From WTFY01 sp965214675 (lineage in GTDB: Bacteria; Pseudomonadota; Gammaproteobacteria; UBA4575): a DNA stretch of 64,000 nucleotides. This document shows, piece after piece, positions 61,186-64,000 of this stretch. Position 1 is the stretch's first letter. Every line of letters begins with the position of its first letter. The position numbers and the translations under genes were made by a program. The stretch covers positions 186,001 through 250,000 of the forward strand of contig OZ243969.1 of assembly GCA_965214675.1 (NCBI GenBank), read 5' to 3'. The notes under the pieces were generated by a model that did no database searches, was not told the origin of the DNA, and was given only the letters and a program-made list of their open reading frames with translations.

Positions 61186-62073
61186 ATGTCCGAGCAGTCA
61201 AAGTGTGGGTTTGTGAGTATTGTAGGCCGTGCCAACGTCGGCAAGTCCACCCTGTTTAACAAGCTGCTCGGGGAGCAGTACTCTGTAACGACGCACAAGC
61301 CACACACCACGCGCAACAACATCCGGGGCGTACTGAGCCTTGAGCAATGTCAATTGATATTGATCGACACACCCGGTGTCCAGCTCAGCAACCGGCGGCT
61401 GATGCACAGGGTGATGTTGAGTAACGCACTATCCTCCTTGCAGGAGGTGGATGTCGTCATGATGCTGGTCGAGCCCCATGTCTGGAATCGGGAGGATGCG
61501 TATTTGCTGGAACAGATCAGCCAGATCAAGTGTTCGGTCCTGCTCGTCATCAACAAGGTGGACAAGATCAAGGACAAGTCCGAACTCCTGCCCATCATTG
61601 ACGGCTTGAAGCTACAGCATGCATTTGACAGCATTGTTCCAATGTCGGCGCTGCAAGATACGGAGCTTACGGGGCTGACAACAGAGTTATGCAAGCTCAG
61701 CCCGGCATCGGAGTTCCTGTTCCCCCGGGATATGAAATGGGATCGTGATGACGCATTTGCAGTTGCGGAAATCGTACGTGGTGTTGCCATGGTGCAACTG
61801 CAAAAAGAGTTGCCTTACGTTCTTTATACGGAAGTCGAGACCCTTGAATTCACAGAGCGCCTGGTCACCGTTTCGGTCATCATATGGGTTGAGAAAGACA
61901 GTCAGAAACCGATTGTGATCGGAAAGAAAGGCGCCCGGCTGAAAGCCATCGGCGGGCAGGCCCGCATTCGGCTGGAACGGGTATTTCGCAAAAAGGTGAT
62001 GCTCAGCACATGGGTCAAGGTCAAGCAGAACTGGCAGGATCAGCAGGCTATCGTTTCCCAGTTCAAGTATTAG
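61186..62073 (+). CDS. era: GTPase Era
   Basis: 295 aa. G1 is GRANVGKST, G3 is DTPGVQ, G4 is NKVDKIKD; the C-terminal KH domain has IVIGKKGARLKAIGGQAR. Era assists 16S rRNA maturation and 30S assembly. It follows rnc after 10 nt, as in E. coli. Confidence 0.97.
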   Translation: MSEQSKCGFVSIVGRANVGKSTLFNKLLGEQYSVTTHKPHTTRNNIRGVLSLEQCQLILIDTPGVQLSNRRLMHRVMLSNALSSLQEVDVVMMLVEPHVWNREDAYLLEQISQIKCSVLLVINKVDKIKDKSELLPIIDGLKLQHAFDSIVPMSALQDTELTGLTTELCKLSPASEFLFPRDMKWDRDDAFAVAEIVRGVAMVQLQKELPYVLYTEVETLEFTERLVTVSVIIWVEKDSQKPIVIGKKGARLKAIGGQARIRLERVFRKKVMLSTWVKVKQNWQDQQAIVSQFKY

Positions 62074-62084
62074 GGGCAGGCACA

Positions 62085-62789
62085 TTGGCGAATAAAGTAG
62101 ATCTACAGCCTGCCTATTGCATGCATGCGAGGTCCTACAGGGAATCCAGCCAGATTGTGGATATGCTGACGCCGGCCCATGGCCTGATTGCCTGTGTGTA
62201 CCGGGGGTCGAGAAAGCAGCGTGGTGCCAACAGTATCCTGTTCACCCCGCTATTGATCTCATGGAGTGGAAACGGAGGGCTCTTTACGCTGACCCATATC
62301 GAGTCCAGGGCAAGCCGGCATTTCTCCTCACCCGGTACCAGCATCGTAGGCATGTATCTGAATGAATTGGTTCTGAGACTGACACCCAAGTCGAGTCCCA
62401 GCCAGGACATTTTTGATTTGTACCAGAGTGTAATCAACGCGCTGGGCGAGGACGGGAAGCCGTGTGAAACCTTGCTGCGTCTATTTGAGGTCAAGTTGCT
62501 GGAGCTGACCGGATACGGTCTTTTGCTCGACCGGGAGGCGGACCATGAGACAGAGATTCGCCCGGATGCCGTGTATCGCTACGATGTGGAAACTGGACCT
62601 ATGCAGGTCCGCCAGGACCTGGATGTATGGAACGTTGTACGGGGAGCCACCCTGATCGCACTTCAGGCGCCGCTGTCAATGGAAAGCGAGCATATGAGTG
62701 CTGCGAAAAGATTCATGCGCGGGGTGATCGATTTTCATCTGGGTAACCATTCCCTGCGCAGCCGTGAAATCTTGCAGTTCATCGCATAG
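62085..62789 (+). CDS. recO: DNA repair protein RecO
   Basis: 234 aa from TTG 62085, preceded by AGGGGCAGG; the frame is open further upstream but overlaps era. The N-terminal OB fold has PAYCMHARSYRESSQIVDML and GLIACVYRGSRK; the rest is the alpha-helical RecO domain, without an obvious zinc finger as in many gammaproteobacterial forms. RecO loads RecA with RecR. era-recO-pdxJ-acpS order is conserved. Confidence 0.92.
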   Translation: MANKVDLQPAYCMHARSYRESSQIVDMLTPAHGLIACVYRGSRKQRGANSILFTPLLISWSGNGGLFTLTHIESRASRHFSSPGTSIVGMYLNELVLRLTPKSSPSQDIFDLYQSVINALGEDGKPCETLLRLFEVKLLELTGYGLLLDREADHETEIRPDAVYRYDVETGPMQVRQDLDVWNVVRGATLIALQAPLSMESEHMSAAKRFMRGVIDFHLGNHSLRSREILQFIA

Positions 62790-62820
62790 ACTCGTCTTAG
62801 AACCAACGGATGACAATTTC

Positions 62821-63558
62821 ATGATGCCAGCTGAATCAAGGGTGCGACTGGGTGTGAATCTTGATCACGTGATGACCATCCGTCAGGCCCGTGGCACGGC
62901 CTACCCGGATTGGCAGGAGGCCATCGTCACAGCCGAGCGCGCCGGGGCGGATGGGATCACGATGCATCTGCGTGAAGACCGCCGCCACGTCCAGGACGCC
63001 GATGTATATCTTGCCCGGCGCATAATACAGACAAGTATGAATCTGGAGATGGCAGCTACCGAAGAGATGCGCGACATCGCCCTGGAGGTGGTTCCACAAA
63101 ACTGCTGTATCGTTCCGGAAAAGCGCATGGAACTGACCACGGAAGGCGGCCTTGATGTCATTGCCCATCGGGCGAGAATCAAGGCGCTTGCCACTGCCTT
63201 GCATGAAGCCGGTATCGTTGTTTCCCTGTTCATCGAACCGGATGACGACGTGGTGGAGGCTGCCGCAGAAACGGGTGCCGATGCAGTTGAACTGCATACG
63301 GGCACCTATGCCGAGGCCAGCGCAGATGCCCTGGAAAACGAATTGGACAGGATCCGCAGTGCTGCCCGAAAGGCTTCCTCTCTCGGGCTGATCGTCAATG
63401 CCGGCCACGGCTTGCATTGCGGCAACGTGGGTGCCATTGCCGGCATTGAGAACATGCATGAACTGAACATCGGCCATTCCATCGTCGCCGACGCCCTGTT
63501 CATGGGCCTGGAACAGGCAATCCGGCGAATGCGAGCCGCCATCGATGCAGGCCTTTGA
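62821..63558 (+). CDS. pdxJ: Pyridoxine 5'-phosphate synthase
   Basis: 245 aa from ATG 62821. A TIM barrel with VNLDHVMTIRQARGT at the start (phosphate and Glu/His catalytic loops), DGITMHLREDRRHVQD, VELHTGTYAE and NAGHGLHCGN. It condenses deoxyxylulose 5-phosphate with 3-amino-1-hydroxyacetone phosphate; SerC acts in the same route. Confidence 0.97.
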   Translation: MMPAESRVRLGVNLDHVMTIRQARGTAYPDWQEAIVTAERAGADGITMHLREDRRHVQDADVYLARRIIQTSMNLEMAATEEMRDIALEVVPQNCCIVPEKRMELTTEGGLDVIAHRARIKALATALHEAGIVVSLFIEPDDDVVEAAAETGADAVELHTGTYAEASADALENELDRIRSAARKASSLGLIVNAGHGLHCGNVGAIAGIENMHELNIGHSIVADALFMGLEQAIRRMRAAIDAGL

Positions 63559-63559
63559 C

Positions 63560-63946
63560 ATGAAACTGATTGGCACAGGAGTCGATATTGTAGATAACCG
63601 GCGGATCAGGAGAATCCATGGCCGATACCCCGAGGCCTTCGTAAAAAGGATTTTGCATGCCAACGAACTCGAGGAATTTTCTGTCAATCCCGACAAGGTC
63701 CTGTATTTGGCGAGCCGTTTTTCTGTCAAGGAAGCCATCTCGAAGGCGTTCGGACTTGGAATGCGTGGCAAGATGTCATGGAAGAATATCTGTATCACCC
63801 ATGACTCCCTCGGCAAGCCGGTGCCAGACTTCGAGGAGTCCCTGCGCAGCTATCTCGGAGTGGATGCGCTGCAGGTGTCTGTTAGTATTTCACATGAGCA
63901 GCATTACACGATTGCCTATGCCATCGCTTTTGGTAAAAGCCCATGA
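63560..63946 (+). CDS. acpS: Holo-[acyl-carrier-protein] synthase
   Basis: 128 aa from ATG 63560, one base after the pdxJ stop. GTGVDIVDNRRI binds magnesium; FSVKEAISKAFGLG carries the catalytic Glu/Lys; SISHEQHYTIAYAIA ends it. It transfers phosphopantetheine to carrier proteins, presumably including the one at 9.4 kb. The stop overlaps cysM as ATGA. Confidence 0.95.
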   Translation: MKLIGTGVDIVDNRRIRRIHGRYPEAFVKRILHANELEEFSVNPDKVLYLASRFSVKEAISKAFGLGMRGKMSWKNICITHDSLGKPVPDFEESLRSYLGVDALQVSVSISHEQHYTIAYAIAFGKSP

Positions 63947-64000
63947 ACATATCTACGCTTGAAAAATTTGTCGGCAACACTCCGCTGGTTCGCCTGCAAC
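63943..64000 (+). CDS. cysM: Cysteine synthase B (N-terminal part only)
   Basis: Nineteen codons before the right edge: MNISTLEKFVGNTPLVRLQ. The VGNTPLVRL motif is the start of O-acetylserine sulfhydrylases; the short N-terminus is CysM-like. ATGA overlap with acpS shows coupling. Confidence 0.82.
   Translation, partial: MNISTLEKFVGNTPLVRLQ

Overview
The window is a piece of a gammaproteobacterial chromosome. The evidence is gene order: yciK-rmuC-mupP-ubiG-mtaD diverging from mtnA-gyrA-serC-pheA-tyrA-aroA-cmk-rpsA-ihfB-lapB, then aspC-uvrB, then thrS-infC-rpmI-rplT-pheST-ihfA-merR-tRNA-Pro, then lepB-rnc-era-recO-pdxJ-acpS-cysM. The blocks resemble Pseudomonas and related lineages. An exosortase-A-type biosynthetic trio between serC and pheA points away from Enterobacterales and would fit Chromatiales-like environmental bacteria, but the genus cannot be fixed from this sequence.

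Positions 1-20284 are core. The minus-strand genes serve ubiquinone synthesis, methylthioadenosine salvage and peptidoglycan recycling. The plus-strand genes serve gyrase, serine, aromatic amino acids, CMP kinase, ribosomal protein S1, IHF-beta and LPS control (LapB). An acyl carrier protein, a PLP decarboxylase and an acyl-CoA ligase interrupt the serC-pheA junction.

Positions 20285-44967 form an accessory island of about 24.7 kb between lapB and tRNA-Asn/aspC/uvrB. It holds an outer-membrane barrel, a nuclease-helicase fusion (PD-(D/E)XK plus DUF2075), a DUF3800 protein, a truncated NYN gene, and a tyrosine recombinase with a leader of about 560 nt. It also holds a giant Calx-beta/autotransporter gene whose 5' end carries 68 copies of a 5-bp repeat. 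Next come an XRE/ImmA-primase-ATPase-serine recombinase element, and a 6-kb element (int, AlpA-like, replication protein, NYN, a Fic remnant) flanked by a 48-bp duplication of the tRNA-Asn 3' end. The recombinase leader is present twice, at 25.9-26.6 kb and 41.4-42.3 kb. The two copies share promoter geometry, hairpins with different sequences but the same pairing, and a repeated 10-mer. This is the best candidate for an undescribed structured RNA.

Positions 44971-64000 are core again: aspartate aminotransferase, UvrB, tRNA-Val, UbiK, an MpaB-like oxygenase, a BASS transporter, the thrS-infC-pheST-ihfA translation operon (infC starting at AUU), tRNA-Pro, and the lepB-rnc-era-recO-pdxJ-acpS-cysM cluster.

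The two strongest observations are the pentanucleotide tract, positioned so that repeat-number change would switch the autotransporter on or off, and the duplicated recombinase/structured-leader cassette bounded by a 13-bp inverted repeat.
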